A DNA stretch of 64,000 nt from Flavobacteriia bacterium (GCA_947450325.1 CANFUT010000005.1:62001-126000); one strand, 5' to 3'; shown: positions 45,207 through 55,326, counted from the stretch's first letter. The notes: generated by a model not told the origin, from the sequence alone. Program-made: numbers and translations.

Positions 45207-45216
45207 TTCTTTTATT

Positions 45217-46149
45217 TTAGTCTAACTTTTCTAACCAGTCAGGAAGATTGTTATATTGCTTACTCAAAAGGAGTTTCTTTAAATTTCGTAAATCTTCTCT
45301 GTATAAATCATTTAATTTCTGCATTTCATTTTCGAAAATATTTTGGTTATCAGACTTTTTGGTATTTACCATTGCATACAATCTAACGATTTTACTTTTG
45401 AACTTATCATTTTTTCTCCAAAATTTTTCAAACTTGCGATTGACATATTTTGAAAATTTTCTGAGTGTTTCGTTTTTGTGTTTTTTTGACTGATTTACAA
45501 TACGAAAGTCAATTTTATCCAATTCATTGGCATCTAAATTGAGCCATTGTAGAATCTTTTCACATACATTTCGAGGATTTTTTTCTATGTCATCAAAAAA
45601 GATTATTTTGATGTTGCTAGAGTCCACACAAGAATACCACTGTGATAAATACTTATAATACATTCCGTCATCTACACCATTTAAAACATATTCAATCTTT
45701 TCATTTTCGTTTTTTTGTTCAATAGTAGTGCAAATATTTATGTAATCCTTAAGCGACGTCTCTTTATTGATGAACTGATTTGGATAGTCGTTGATTAGCC
45801 CATTATTTAGCATTTTATAGAATGAAATCAAACGATCTGTGGGTTCTCGAAGAATAAAAATATACTTTACGTCTCTGTTTAGGTAATTATTTATTCCTTT
45901 TGCAATCGACTCACCACCATATAAATAGCCGGGGCTTGCTTCAAGTTTAATTCCTTCATTATTTGTGTCAAAATAATTTAAATAATGTTCCTGACTCTTA
46001 ATGTTTTGCTTGTAACGAATTGGTACAAAGAAACCTGTTTCTTTAATTTTTGAACCATTAAAAAAACTCAATTGGTTTAAATAAGTAAATAGTGATGAAG
46101 TACCTGATTTATAAGTGCCTGCGATAATTAAAAAGTTGTTGTTTTCCAT
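45217..46149 (-). CDS. Sulfotransferase (PAPS-dependent), second of three
   Basis: 310 residues. The PAPS loop is near residues 8-24 (IAGTYKSGTSSLFTYLN), then KIKETGFF. The 3'-phosphate-binding segment is IFILREPTDRLISFYKML near 96-113. LEASPGYLYGG between them is typical of carbohydrate sulfotransferases. It lies 4 bases after the third sulfotransferase gene. The C-terminus is rich in basic and aromatic residues (KFEKFWRKNDKFKSK), possibly for contact with an anionic polymer. Confidence 0.92.
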   Translation of the reverse strand: MENNNFLIIAGTYKSGTSSLFTYLNQLSFFNGSKIKETGFFVPIRYKQNIKSQEHYLNYFDTNNEGIKLEASPGYLYGGESIAKGINNYLNRDVKYIFILREPTDRLISFYKMLNNGLINDYPNQFINKETSLKDYINICTTIEQKNENEKIEYVLNGVDDGMYYKYLSQWYSCVDSSNIKIIFFDDIEKNPRNVCEKILQWLNLDANELDKIDFRIVNQSKKHKNETLRKFSKYVNRKFEKFWRKNDKFKSKIVRLYAMVNTKKSDNQNIFENEMQKLNDLYREDLRNLKKLLLSKQYNNLPDWLEKLD

Positions 46150-46153
46150 AAAA

Positions 46154-46891
46154 TTAATCCCAATAATTTGTTGGAGTATATTTATTTGCTAATTTTTCGT
46201 CGTACTTTAAACGCTTAATTAGTTGAAGTTTAACTTGAATCTTAAAAATTGTTCGAGAAAATAAATTTGGTTTAAAACTGCTATTAAAAAAAGTACTATT
46301 GTAATAATAAAAGTTACCAAAGTATTTATCTTTTAATTTCTGACTTAGACTGATCTCTGGTGCAACTTTTTTAGTTATATTAAATTTCTGTAAATCTCTC
46401 ACTATTTCTAAACCTAAATTACTAAAAACTTTTTTAAAATCTGCGTTGAGATTTTCAAAGTAAATGACATCGGTAATAAATTTGGAATTATACGACAAAT
46501 CATTATTATATTTTTTTAAGCCGAACATTAATTTGAGAAATTGTTCAAATGTAATTTGGTCAAAATGTACTTTTTTGAATATCTCGTAACGTTTCTGTGT
46601 CAACCAGCCCCCATTACTTACAAGATTTTTCGGGTCTGTATAAATATTCTGATGGTTGGTTTTCATTTTATTATACAATGAAAATGTCATTTCAATTGGG
46701 TCACGAACAACTGCAACAATCCTGAAGTTTTTTAAATCGACTTCATTACTTTTTTGAAGAAAGGGAATTGATGTGTGTTTTGAGAATAATGTTTCTGCGC
46801 CGTATTGTTCAATTAATTCCTTTGATATAGCGGATGAACCACTGAAGTATAAACCTAAGAAGATGTATTTTTTATTGTAATCTACTATCAT
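46154..46891 (-). CDS. Sulfotransferase-like protein, third of three (divergent)
   Basis: 245 residues. A P-loop-like segment near residues 10-22 (IFLGLYFSGSSAI) has lost the common GT(T/S) core, reading GSS instead. The 3'-phosphate-binding segment is clear: RIVAVVRDPIEMTFSLYNKM near 57-76. It resembles the Sulfotransfer_2/family-2-type carbohydrate sulfotransferases. Its start overlaps the polymerase gene by 20 bases. Activity is likely but less sure than for the other two. Confidence 0.78.
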   Translation of the reverse strand: MIVDYNKKYIFLGLYFSGSSAISKELIEQYGAETLFSKHTSIPFLQKSNEVDLKNFRIVAVVRDPIEMTFSLYNKMKTNHQNIYTDPKNLVSNGGWLTQKRYEIFKKVHFDQITFEQFLKLMFGLKKYNNDLSYNSKFITDVIYFENLNADFKKVFSNLGLEIVRDLQKFNITKKVAPEISLSQKLKDKYFGNFYYYNSTFFNSSFKPNLFSRTIFKIQVKLQLIKRLKYDEKLANKYTPTNYWD

Positions 46892-48086
46892 TGTTTTTAA
46901 GATTATTAAAGTTTAATATGTTTATCAATAAAAAGCAAAGCAAAATTTGAGAAGGATTATAAATGATGTAACCGTCTTTAAAAGTATAGATTAAAATAAA
47001 AAAAGCGAAAATAAAGAAGGTATTTTGTAGGACATTAAGTAATTTGTTTTTGAGTGTAATAATTCGTAAGAAAATGTAAATAAAAATTAATATTCCGATA
47101 ATTCCAAACGAATATAGCACTCCATAAACACCGATATCAACTGGATAAAAATAAACATTTCCTATGAGTTCTTCTTGTTTAGAACTTCGAATTAGGCCAT
47201 TTCCACTAATTGGATGATCGAAAAATCCTTCAAGTCCAATTTTTATTTCGTTTAACCTGACAAAGATCGATGCATCTTCTATTTTTCCCTTTCCCTCATC
47301 ATCCAATACCAATGTAAGTTGGCTAAACTTTTCCGAAAGTCTACTCTTTTCAGTATTGTTTCCCAGAATAATGTAAACTAAGACTAAAAATAATGGAAGA
47401 AGCGCCAAAAATTTTAAAGTAGATTTCTTTTTTCTGTATATAATTAACGAAAAAACAAGGGTTAAAGATAAAAAAATCATGTCACCTCTTTGAATATCAT
47501 ATAATTGGGTAGAAATAAAAATTAATGAAAATTTTAACAGATTGATTAATTTTGACGAACTAAAATATAATACGATATAATAGAATTGAACTAAAAAAAG
47601 GATATCCTTTGAATATTTATTTGCTGTTACTATAAGCTCTTTACCAGATAATGGAGAAATAAATGTAAATGAATATCCAGTCAAACTGGCGACTGACAAG
47701 ATTATCGTGTAAATCCAGCAAATTCTTACTAGGCTCTTAAAAACAAAATTTATTTGAATCTTATTTGAAGCAACCCAATAGTATATAGTTATTACAGAAA
47801 AACTCTTAAAAATATGCTGACTTGCAATTATTCCAGAAAAAATATCTTGATGTAAATTGAAGTAAGAAGAAATAATTGACGAAGAAATTAGAATTAAAGT
47901 AACTGTAAATGATAATCTAATATTTTTGTCTAGATATAATTTTTTAGAAAAAAACAAAAATACGCCATAAATTGAGAATAATTGAAGAAATAAATCACTA
48001 AAAATAGAAACTGGCGTTAAATAAAAGATGTTGAATATACTTAGAAAACAAATTACAGATAAAATATTTTTAGTTGTACTTTTCAT
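46872..48086 (-). CDS. Wzy-like polysaccharide polymerase / O-antigen ligase-type membrane protein
   Basis: 404 residues and about eleven hydrophobic segments. A large extracytoplasmic loop at about 245-305 contains the motif expected in Wzy/WaaL proteins (IKIGLEGFFDHPISGNGLIRSS). Local sequence identity is low, as usual for polymerases; the call rests on topology, loop motif and position beside the flippase. It would join repeat units at the periplasmic face. It overlaps the wzx stop/start by 4 bases. Confidence 0.82.
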   Translation of the reverse strand: MKSTTKNILSVICFLSIFNIFYLTPVSIFSDLFLQLFSIYGVFLFFSKKLYLDKNIRLSFTVTLILISSSIISSYFNLHQDIFSGIIASQHIFKSFSVITIYYWVASNKIQINFVFKSLVRICWIYTIILSVASLTGYSFTFISPLSGKELIVTANKYSKDILFLVQFYYIVLYFSSSKLINLLKFSLIFISTQLYDIQRGDMIFLSLTLVFSLIIYRKKKSTLKFLALLPLFLVLVYIILGNNTEKSRLSEKFSQLTLVLDDEGKGKIEDASIFVRLNEIKIGLEGFFDHPISGNGLIRSSKQEELIGNVYFYPVDIGVYGVLYSFGIIGILIFIYIFLRIITLKNKLLNVLQNTFFIFAFFILIYTFKDGYIIYNPSQILLCFLLINILNFNNLKNNDSRLQ

Positions 48087-49408
48087 ATTTTTTTTATAAA
48101 CGGGATGTGAAAAGTTTGTATTCTATATTTTTTGTATATCACTATTGCTGAAGTAATATTCAGAATAGAATAGCTTATTAATATAGAAATAGCAGCTCCA
48201 AAAATTGAGAAATATTTTATTAAAATAAGGCAACTAATTACATGAAAAATGAATGTAATTAGCAAAATATTTCTATAAGTTTTTTGATTTCCTGTCATAT
48301 TTAGAATAACACCAACTGAACCGCAACTTACATTTATGAATTGTGCTAAAACAAGCAACGCTAGTTCAATTTTGATATCTGTATACTCTTTGCCAAAAAA
48401 GCACAAAATTTGGTGAGCGAAGGAAATAATAATAATACTAGTTGAGAGCCCTACATAGAATAAAATTTTTGATGTTTGGTTTACGATTTTATTCAATTCA
48501 AAATGCTTATCTGCCCAAAAAAGTTCGGAGAACTTTGGAGCTGTCATTGTATTAATAACAAAAAGGATAATCGTAATTAATTGCGAAATTTTAAAAATTA
48601 CACTATATTTTCCTGCAAATTCTTCGGAGAAAAAATAACCGATACAAAATATCGGTAACGCGACAAGAAGTGAGGAAGCAATATTGCTCCACATAATGGG
48701 TATTGATGTGCTAAGAAGTTCTCTTTTTGTAAATTGAACTACTTCAACTTTTATTTTTCTTAAATTTTTCCAAATAGTAATTGAAGAAATTATGGAATTA
48801 AAAAGAATTGCAATGGCTAAAATATAAACTATCAATTCAATATCATAATTTCGAGCGAAGACAGATAAGCCAATTATTAGAAAAAGAGGAATAGTAATAC
48901 TTCTTAAAAATTCAGAAATTGCTACCTTTTTGAGTCCTCTTATGAATTCAACGCTTATTTGATTTATAGTATAAAGAGGAACAACAAAAAGTAAAGCCTT
49001 TAATGAAAATAAAAATTCTTTATCTATGTGAATAATATTTGCAAAAAAGTTTGAACTCAAGTATAAAATAACGCATACAAATATAGAAATTGGCGCGATC
49101 AAACTGATATAATTTTTATACAGTTTTCTCAATTTTACTTTCTCTATATCTGTGTTGAATTGTCCTACATATCTGAGAACAGAAATATTTATCCCAAGTG
49201 CTAAATTTATACCAACTACTACTAGTGATTGATAGAGCAGATTATAAAATCCTACCCCCTTAGATCCATAATACTTTGAAATTACGACGATAAGTAAATA
49301 ACTTAAAGCCATGCCACTCATTTTAAGTATGAAACTTAAAGAAGACCCTTTCAAAACTTCCTTCAAATGAACATCGCCATTTAATTTCTTCCTCAACTTC
49401 TTAATCAT
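48083..49408 (-). CDS. Wzx-like polysaccharide flippase (MATE/MOP superfamily)
   Basis: 441 residues with about 12-14 transmembrane helices. The N-terminal pattern (LKEVLKGSSLSFILKMSGMALSYLLIVVISKYYGSKGVGFYNLLY) and the second half (LLSTSIPIMWSNIASSLLVALPIF) match oligosaccharide flippases. It moves the lipid-linked repeat unit across the inner membrane. It overlaps rfbD by 8 bases upstream and the polymerase gene by 4 bases downstream. Confidence 0.92.
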   Translation of the reverse strand: MIKKLRKKLNGDVHLKEVLKGSSLSFILKMSGMALSYLLIVVISKYYGSKGVGFYNLLYQSLVVVGINLALGINISVLRYVGQFNTDIEKVKLRKLYKNYISLIAPISIFVCVILYLSSNFFANIIHIDKEFLFSLKALLFVVPLYTINQISVEFIRGLKKVAISEFLRSITIPLFLIIGLSVFARNYDIELIVYILAIAILFNSIISSITIWKNLRKIKVEVVQFTKRELLSTSIPIMWSNIASSLLVALPIFCIGYFFSEEFAGKYSVIFKISQLITIILFVINTMTAPKFSELFWADKHFELNKIVNQTSKILFYVGLSTSIIIISFAHQILCFFGKEYTDIKIELALLVLAQFINVSCGSVGVILNMTGNQKTYRNILLITFIFHVISCLILIKYFSIFGAAISILISYSILNITSAIVIYKKYRIQTFHIPFIKKI

Positions 49409-50270
49409 TCCTGGAATTTTCTATCAACATTTTTTGCAATGATTCCTTCCAATTAGGAACTTCCAAATTGAAATCAGTACGGATTTTCTTTTTATTTAAG
49501 ACTGAAAAGTGAGGTCGTTTTGCTTTGGTAGGATATTCGTAAGTTTCGATAGGGGAGACCTTACATTTCAATTTTGCTAAAGACATTATCTCATGCGCAA
49601 AGTCGTACCAACTTGTCACACCTTCATTCGAATAGTGATAAATTGTACAACCGGGTTTCCAATTGTCGATTTGATTGGCAATTGTCAAACATGCGTTAGC
49701 CAAATCGTTCGCGTATGTTGGCGTTCCAATTTGATCTATAACGACGTTTAAACTTTCTCTTTCAGAGCCAAGTTTCATCATCGTTTTTACAAAGTTGTTT
49801 CCAAAGGTTGAATAAACCCACGAAGTTCTGATGATAATGCTATGCGCTCGACTGTTTATTAATTCGATTTCTCCTTTTCGCTTTGTTTCACCGTAAACTC
49901 CTGTTGGGTTTGTAATGTCGCTTTCGATATAGGTCGTATTTTTAGAACCGTCAAAAACATAATCAGTTGAAATATGGATGATTTTGATGTTCTTTTCAGC
50001 GCAATATTCGGCTAAAAAATGAACTCCTTCAACATTGACCATTTCAGCCATTTCAGAGTCGTCTTCTGCTTTATCTACAGCTGTGTATGCAGCACAATTG
50101 ATAATTAAATCGAATTGGTAATTACTCAAAAATGAACTCATCGATTCTTTACTAGAAAGATTGAATTCGCTAGATCCAGTAAAATAAAAATGGTGCTGAG
50201 GATAACTGGTAACCAACGAATTGATTTCAGATCCTAATTGACCATTTTTTCCTGTTACTAATATTTTCAT
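49401..50270 (-). CDS. rfbD: dTDP-4-dehydrorhamnose reductase
   Basis: 289 residues, usual length. It has the extended SDR fold with ILVTGKNGQLGSEI near 3-16, INCAAYTAVDKAEDD near 58-72, and the Tyr-Lys pair in STDYVFDGS and PTGVYGETKRKGE near 128-140. It reduces dTDP-4-keto-rhamnose to dTDP-L-rhamnose with NADPH. rfbC precedes it by 1 base, and wzx overlaps its end. Confidence 0.96.
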   Translation of the reverse strand: MKILVTGKNGQLGSEINSLVTSYPQHHFYFTGSSEFNLSSKESMSSFLSNYQFDLIINCAAYTAVDKAEDDSEMAEMVNVEGVHFLAEYCAEKNIKIIHISTDYVFDGSKNTTYIESDITNPTGVYGETKRKGEIELINSRAHSIIIRTSWVYSTFGNNFVKTMMKLGSERESLNVVIDQIGTPTYANDLANACLTIANQIDNWKPGCTIYHYSNEGVTSWYDFAHEIMSLAKLKCKVSPIETYEYPTKAKRPHFSVLNKKKIRTDFNLEVPNWKESLQKMLIENSRND

Positions 50271-50271
50271 T

Positions 50272-50820
50272 TTAAAATGGACTACTAAAGTCTTTAAATG
50301 AACTTAAATTTTTGTCTTTTTCAGAAAGTTGAACCAATTCAATATCGATATTCCAATCAATGTTCAATGTTTCATCATTCCACAGAATGCCAGAATCATG
50401 CGTCGGAGCATATAGATTGTCGACTTTATAACTGAAAATAGCAGTTTCACTTAAAACAACAAATCCATGCGCAAATCCTCTTGGAACAAAAAATTGCTTT
50501 TTATTTTCGCCTGACAACAAAATCGAATAGTGTTGGCCATATGTTTTTGAATCTTTTCTCAAATCTACAGCAACATCCAACACTTCACCTTCTATTACCC
50601 TAACCAATTTTGCTTGCTGATAGGGTGGAAGCTGAAAATGTAATCCTCTTAAAACTCCTTTCGAGGATTTTGATTCATTGTCTTGAATGAATTCAGTTTC
50701 TGTTACATTTGAATTAAATGTATTTTTTTGGAATGTTTCCATGAAATATCCGCGAGCATCGCCAAAAATCTTTGGTTCGATGATAACCAAACCGTCAATA
50801 TTTGTTTCTGTTATATTCAT
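50272..50820 (-). CDS. rfbC: dTDP-4-dehydrorhamnose 3,5-epimerase
   Basis: 182 residues, the common length. Cupin-type RmlC features are [14 protein letters not shown] near 20-33, [43 protein letters not shown] in conserved order (active His in RGLHFQ), and [15 protein letters not shown] near 112-126. It overlaps rfbA by 4 bases. No rfbB (dTDP-glucose 4,6-dehydratase) occurs in the window, so that step must be encoded elsewhere. Confidence 0.97.
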   Translation of the reverse strand: MNITETNIDGLVIIEPKIFGDARGYFMETFQKNTFNSNVTETEFIQDNESKSSKGVLRGLHFQLPPYQQAKLVRVIEGEVLDVAVDLRKDSKTYGQHYSILLSGENKKQFFVPRGFAHGFVVLSETAIFSYKVDNLYAPTHDSGILWNDETLNIDWNIDIELVQLSEKDKNLSSFKDFSSPF

Positions 50821-51692
50821 TTTGAAACTTTTTTAATTAAATATTGACCGTAACCAGTTTTAGCAAGCGGTTTTGCAAGGTTCAAAACTTTTTCTTTTGA
50901 AATAAATCCTTGATCAAATGCAATTTCTTCCAAGCAAGCCACTTTCAAACCTTGACGTTTTTCAATTGTTTGAATAAAACTACTTGCTTCAATTAACGAA
51001 TCATGTGTTCCTGTATCTAACCATGCGTATCCTCGTCCCATCAACTCAACCTTTAAATTTTCTTTTGAGAGAAATACTTCATTTACAGTCGTAATTTCAA
51101 GTTCTCCACGTTCAGAAGGTTTGATTGATTTTGCGATTTCAATCACTTCATTTGGATAAAAATACAAACCTACAACAGCGTAATTTGATTTGGGAGAAAG
51201 CGGTTTTTCCTCTATAGAAACTACTTTACCAGTATTATCAAATTCAGCAACTCCATATCTTTCCGGATCATTTACATAATATCCAAATACAGTCGCAGTT
51301 CCTTTGTCGATTACATTTGATTTAGCTGACTTTAAAAGCTCTGTAAGTCCATGTCCATAGAAAATATTATCTCCTAATACAAGACAAACATCATCTGAAC
51401 CAATAAATTCTTCACCTAGTATAAACGCTTGTGCCAATCCATCTGGACTTGGTTGTACTTTGTAGCTAAACTTTACTCCAAAATCACTTCCATCACCCAA
51501 TAATTTTTCAAAATTTGGAAGATCTTGTGGCGTTGAAATAATAAGTATTTCTCTAATTCCAGCCAACATCAAAACTGATATTGGATAATAGATCATTGGT
51601 TTATCATATATCGGAAGTAACTGTTTGGAAACTCCTTTTGTAATAGGAAACAGGCGAGTACCTGAACCACCAGCTAAAACAATACCTTTCAT
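50817..51692 (-). CDS. rfbA: Glucose-1-phosphate thymidylyltransferase
   Basis: 291 residues from the ATG at 51692 ([18 protein letters not shown]), which forms an ATGA overlap with the cysQ stop; an in-frame start at 51707 lies within cysQ and adds five residues. Motifs: [30 protein letters not shown] in conserved order, [11 protein letters not shown] near 108-118 with the metal Asp, and [19 protein letters not shown]. It makes dTDP-glucose, the first step to dTDP-rhamnose. Transcriptional linkage with the sulfate-activation genes is direct. Confidence 0.97.
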   Translation of the reverse strand: MKGIVLAGGSGTRLFPITKGVSKQLLPIYDKPMIYYPISVLMLAGIREILIISTPQDLPNFEKLLGDGSDFGVKFSYKVQPSPDGLAQAFILGEEFIGSDDVCLVLGDNIFYGHGLTELLKSAKSNVIDKGTATVFGYYVNDPERYGVAEFDNTGKVVSIEEKPLSPKSNYAVVGLYFYPNEVIEIAKSIKPSERGELEITTVNEVFLSKENLKVELMGRGYAWLDTGTHDSLIEASSFIQTIEKRQGLKVACLEEIAFDQGFISKEKVLNLAKPLAKTGYGQYLIKKVSK

Positions 51693-52483
51693 CTTACTAA
51701 GAACCAATTATTTAATAAATTTTCTCTATTGTAAAGCATTTGCTTTTGAGTTGACCAATCAATCACTTCAAAACCTGCATGCATGCAAATAGCTTGTCCA
51801 GCCGCTGTATCCCATTCCATTGTAGGAGCAAAACGTGGATAACAATCCGCTTTTCCTTCTGCCACCATGCAAAGTTTTAATGAACTTCCTCTGGAAATCA
51901 ATTCAACCTTTCCGTGGGTTTTTTCCAGTTCTTTAACATAGTCTTCTGTTTCGACAGACATGTGAGATTTACTGGCAACTACTGTGAAAGCTTCCTTTTT
52001 TGTTTCAATCGGAAGTTTTACAGCATTTGTTTGTAAATACGGGAAATCATCTGAATGAGAGCTTGTAATTACTTTGAATGCACCACCTTCTTTTGTTGAG
52101 AAAAACAATTCATTTAAAACAGGAGTATAGATGACACCTAAAACTGGAATTTGATTTTCAATCAAAGCAATATTAACTGTGAAGTCTCCATTTCTTTTGA
52201 TAAATTCTTTTGTTCCGTCTATTGGGTCAACTATCCAAAGTTGTTTCCAATCCTTTCTATCTTCGTATGGAATATTTTTCCCTTCTTCAGATAAAATTGG
52301 GATATTTGTTGTAAGTAAATGACTTTCAATAATATTATGAGAAGCAATGTCAGCTTTTGTTAGTGGGGAATTATCACTTTTGAAATCTACACCAAAATCT
52401 TCGGTTTCGTAGATTTCCATAATTTTTTCACCAGCTTCAAGCGCAGCAACTATCGCAATTTTTAGAAAATTTAAATCTGACAT
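51689..52483 (-). CDS. cysQ: 3'(2'),5'-bisphosphate nucleotidase CysQ
   Basis: 264 residues. Inositol-monophosphatase-fold signatures are [20 protein letters not shown] near 36-55, [12 protein letters not shown] (metal Glu), [26 protein letters not shown] near 84-109 with the DPIDGT motif, and [14 protein letters not shown] near 221-234. It turns the sulfotransferase product PAP into AMP and phosphate, relieving product inhibition. Its place between cysN and rfbA fits an operon devoted to sulfating a polysaccharide. Confidence 0.96.
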   Translation of the reverse strand: MSDLNFLKIAIVAALEAGEKIMEIYETEDFGVDFKSDNSPLTKADIASHNIIESHLLTTNIPILSEEGKNIPYEDRKDWKQLWIVDPIDGTKEFIKRNGDFTVNIALIENQIPVLGVIYTPVLNELFFSTKEGGAFKVITSSHSDDFPYLQTNAVKLPIETKKEAFTVVASKSHMSVETEDYVKELEKTHGKVELISRGSSLKLCMVAEGKADCYPRFAPTMEWDTAAGQAICMHAGFEVIDWSTQKQMLYNRENLLNNWFLVR

Positions 52484-52507
52484 TTTTTCAAATAATTTGT
52501 TTATTTA

Positions 52508-53764
52508 TCAGATTACCATTCCTGCGGCAACTGTTTCATTGGTTGCATCATCAACTAAAATGATACTTCCAGTCATGCGATTATCTCTATATTCGTCTAT
52601 CATTAACGGCTTTGTAGTTCTAATTTTAACTCTACAAATGTCATTCATATTGATAGATTTATCTTCGTTATTTCTTTCTATGGCGTTGATATCCATTTTG
52701 TAAACAATCTCTTTGATAATTGCTTTTTGATCGTTACTTGTATGCTTGATTGAATATTTTGCTCCTGGACGCGCAGAATTGTTGTTTAACCAACAAAGCA
52801 TCACATCGAATTCTTGAGAACACGTTGGTTGATTATTGGTTCTTACGATCATATCACCTCTACTAATATCAATGTCATTTTCAAGTGTGATCGAAACAGA
52901 CATTGGTGCAAATGCCTCTTGGTAAGTATTTTCGAAACAATCAATAGTTTTTATTTTTGACGTAAATCCTGAAGGAAGAACGGTAATATCGTCACCAACT
53001 CTTAAAATACCACTTTCCAATCTACCAGCATAACCTCTGTAATCTCTGTGTTCTTCCGATTGCGGGCGAATGACAGTTTGAACAGGGAAGCGTGCATCTA
53101 CCTTATTGATGTCGCTGCTAATGTGCAATGTTTCTAAAGTATGCAACATTGGCGCACCACTGAACCAAGGCATATTTTCAGAACGATTAACAACGTTGTC
53201 TCCATCCAATGCACTGATTGGAATAAAATGAACGTCTTTAATCATTAATTTTGAAGAGATTACTTCAAACTCTTCAACGATTTCATTGAATCTTTTTTCA
53301 CTGTATTCCACTAAATCCATTTTGTTTACGCAAACAATAATGTGTGGAATTTGAAGTAAAGATGCAATAAAAGAGTGACGTTTTGTTTGCTCAATAACAC
53401 CATTTCTAGCATCTATTAAGATGATAGCTGCATTTGCCGTAGATGCTCCAGTAACCATGTTTCTGGTATATTGGATATGTCCTGGGGTATCAGCAATGAT
53501 AAATTTACGTTTTGGCGTAGTAAAATATCTGTATGCAACATCAATCGTAATACCTTGCTCACGTTCGTCTCTCAAACCATCTGTAAAAAGAGCTAAATCT
53601 ACACCTTCGTGCCCTTTTCTTTTAGAAGTATTTTCAATTGACGAAAGTTGATCTTCAAAAATTGATTTTGAATCGTAAAGAAGTCTTCCAATGAGTGTAC
53701 TTTTTCCATCATCTACGCTTCCCGCTGTTGTAAAACGTAATAATTGACTGTTATGTAATTCCAT
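52508..53764 (-). CDS. cysN: Sulfate adenylyltransferase subunit 1 (GTPase)
   Basis: 418 residues, without the APS-kinase domain fused in some CysN(C) proteins. Translation-factor GTPase motifs are AGSVDDGKSTLIGRLLYD near 15-32, DTPGHIQYTRNM near 94-105 and VNKMDLV near 149-155. The two beta-barrel domains follow (FPVQTVIRPQSEEHRDYRGYAG). GTP hydrolysis drives CysD-catalysed synthesis of APS from ATP and sulfate. It follows cysD by 28 bases. Confidence 0.97.
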   Translation of the reverse strand: MELHNSQLLRFTTAGSVDDGKSTLIGRLLYDSKSIFEDQLSSIENTSKRKGHEGVDLALFTDGLRDEREQGITIDVAYRYFTTPKRKFIIADTPGHIQYTRNMVTGASTANAAIILIDARNGVIEQTKRHSFIASLLQIPHIIVCVNKMDLVEYSEKRFNEIVEEFEVISSKLMIKDVHFIPISALDGDNVVNRSENMPWFSGAPMLHTLETLHISSDINKVDARFPVQTVIRPQSEEHRDYRGYAGRLESGILRVGDDITVLPSGFTSKIKTIDCFENTYQEAFAPMSVSITLENDIDISRGDMIVRTNNQPTCSQEFDVMLCWLNNNSARPGAKYSIKHTSNDQKAIIKEIVYKMDINAIERNNEDKSINMNDICRVKIRTTKPLMIDEYRDNRMTGSIILVDDATNETVAAGMVI

Positions 53765-53792
53765 AATTTTTTTATTTCAATGATGTGATTAA

Positions 53793-54698
53793 TTAAAAAT
53801 ATCCTTCGCGTTTTCTGTCTTCCATAGCGCTTTCAGATCTTTTATCATCAGATCTATTTCCTCGTTCAGTTAATCGCATCGTACTAACTTCATCTACAAT
53901 TTTTTCTAATGTATCGGCTTCAGATTCAATACCTCCTGTAATTGTAATATCACCTAAAGTTCTAAATCTGATTCTTTTCGTAGAGACAACTTCATTTGCA
54001 TCTAGTTTGATGTGTTCTGAAAGTGGAATCCAAGCATCATCTCTCCAAATTACTTCTCTCTCGTGAGCAAAGTAAAGAGAAGGTATAGCTAATTGTTCAC
54101 GGTTGATGTAATTCCAAACATCCATTTCTGTCCAGTTTGAAATAGGGAATGCTCTAAAGTGTTCACCTTTGAATTGTTTTCCATTAAACAAATTCCACAA
54201 TTCAGGTCTTTGATTTTTTGGATCCCATTGACCAAATTCATCTCTATGTGAGAAAAAACGTTCTTTTGCTCTTGCTTTTTCTTCGTCTCTTCGACCTCCA
54301 CCAATCGCACAATCTATTTTGTATTTTTCAACTGTATCCAGCAAAGTAGTAATTTGCAATACATTTCTGGAGGCATTTTTACCTTTTTCCTCAGCAACTC
54401 TTCCGTCATCTATAGAATCTTGAACAGATCCGACTAATAATTGAACACCTAATGAATTTACCAATTTGTCTCTAAATTCTATTGTTTCAGGAAAGTTATG
54501 TCCTGTGTCAACATGTAACAAAGCGAACGGCATTTTCGCAGGGTAAAAAGCTTTTTGAGCTAAATATGTGACTACAATTGAATCTTTTCCTCCTGAAAAT
54601 AAAATTACAGGATTTTCAAATTGCGCTGCAACTTCTCTTAAAACGAAGATTGCTTCTGACTCTAATTCGTCGAGATAATTCAAATAGTATTTATTCAT
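53793..54698 (-). CDS. cysD: Sulfate adenylyltransferase subunit 2
   Basis: 301 residues from the ATG at 54698 (MNKYYLNYLDELESEAIFVLREVAAQF in conserved order), matching the usual ~302. A longer frame start at 54749 lies inside cysC and is rejected. The PP-loop is FSGGKDSIVVTYLA near 32-45. Other motifs are HVDTGHNFPETIEFRD, GGRRDEEKARAKERFFS and the end KREGYF. It forms APS with CysN. It overlaps cysC by 8 bases. A TATCTTTG box at 54710-54703 ends only 4 bases before the ATG, so an internal promoter may allow separate cysDN expression. Confidence 0.97.
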   Translation of the reverse strand: MNKYYLNYLDELESEAIFVLREVAAQFENPVILFSGGKDSIVVTYLAQKAFYPAKMPFALLHVDTGHNFPETIEFRDKLVNSLGVQLLVGSVQDSIDDGRVAEEKGKNASRNVLQITTLLDTVEKYKIDCAIGGGRRDEEKARAKERFFSHRDEFGQWDPKNQRPELWNLFNGKQFKGEHFRAFPISNWTEMDVWNYINREQLAIPSLYFAHEREVIWRDDAWIPLSEHIKLDANEVVSTKRIRFRTLGDITITGGIESEADTLEKIVDEVSTMRLTERGNRSDDKRSESAMEDRKREGYF

Positions 54699-55311
54699 GG
54701 TGCAAAGATATTTTATTTTTAAGATATTCGGTAATAATTTCAACCGCATTTTCGACAGAAGTATTTTCTGTATTTATTTCTAAACTAGGATTTTCAGGTG
54801 CTTCATATGGCGAACTTATCCCAGTAAAGTTTGGAATTTCACCTTTTCTCGCTTTCGCATACAGTCCTTTCACATCTCTGCGTTCACACTCTTCTAATGA
54901 GGTATTTACGAAAATTTCTATGAAATTGTCGGAACCAACAATTGTTTCAATTAATTTCCGATCCGATTGTAATGGCGAAACAAATGCTGCAAGTGTAACC
55001 AAACCTGCATCTACCATCAGTTTAGACACTTCGCCAATTCGTCTTAGGTTTTCATTTCGGTCTTCTGGCGAAAATCCTAAGTCGCTATTCAAACCCAATC
55101 GCATATTGTCGCCATCAAGGGTGTAAGTCTGCAAATTTTGTGAATGAAGATGTTGTTCTAATTTACTTGCAATTGTAGATTTTCCTGAACCGGACAAACC
55201 TGTAAACAAAATCATCAAGGATGAATGATTGTTTTTTTTATTCCTATCAATCTTACTAATCGAATAATTTTGATTGTAAACATTGTTAGGATTATCATTT
55301 TCGATTTTCAT
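54691..55311 (-). CDS. cysC: Adenylylsulfate (APS) kinase
   Basis: 206 residues. Walker A FTGLSGSGKSTIASKLE is near 36-52, TLDGDNMRLGLNSDLGFSPEDRNENLRRIGEV near 63-95, FVSPLQSDRK and the lid FVNTSLEECERRDVKGLYAKARKGEI near 134-160. It phosphorylates APS to PAPS, the donor for the three sulfotransferases in the same locus. It is stand-alone rather than fused to CysN. It lies 15 bases after the DUF2061 gene and overlaps cysD. Confidence 0.97.
   Translation of the reverse strand: MKIENDNPNNVYNQNYSISKIDRNKKNNHSSLMILFTGLSGSGKSTIASKLEQHLHSQNLQTYTLDGDNMRLGLNSDLGFSPEDRNENLRRIGEVSKLMVDAGLVTLAAFVSPLQSDRKLIETIVGSDNFIEIFVNTSLEECERRDVKGLYAKARKGEIPNFTGISSPYEAPENPSLEINTENTSVENAVEIITEYLKNKISLHHE
54703..54710 (-). 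promoter_or_regulatory. -7 element (TATCTTTG) immediately before cysD
   Basis: Exact TAnnTTTG inside the end of cysC, 4 bases before the cysD ATG. It predicts a leaderless cysDN-cysQ transcript. No TTTG is visible at the -33 position. Confidence 0.45.
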
Positions 55312-55326
55312 TTTGAAATCAATTTA

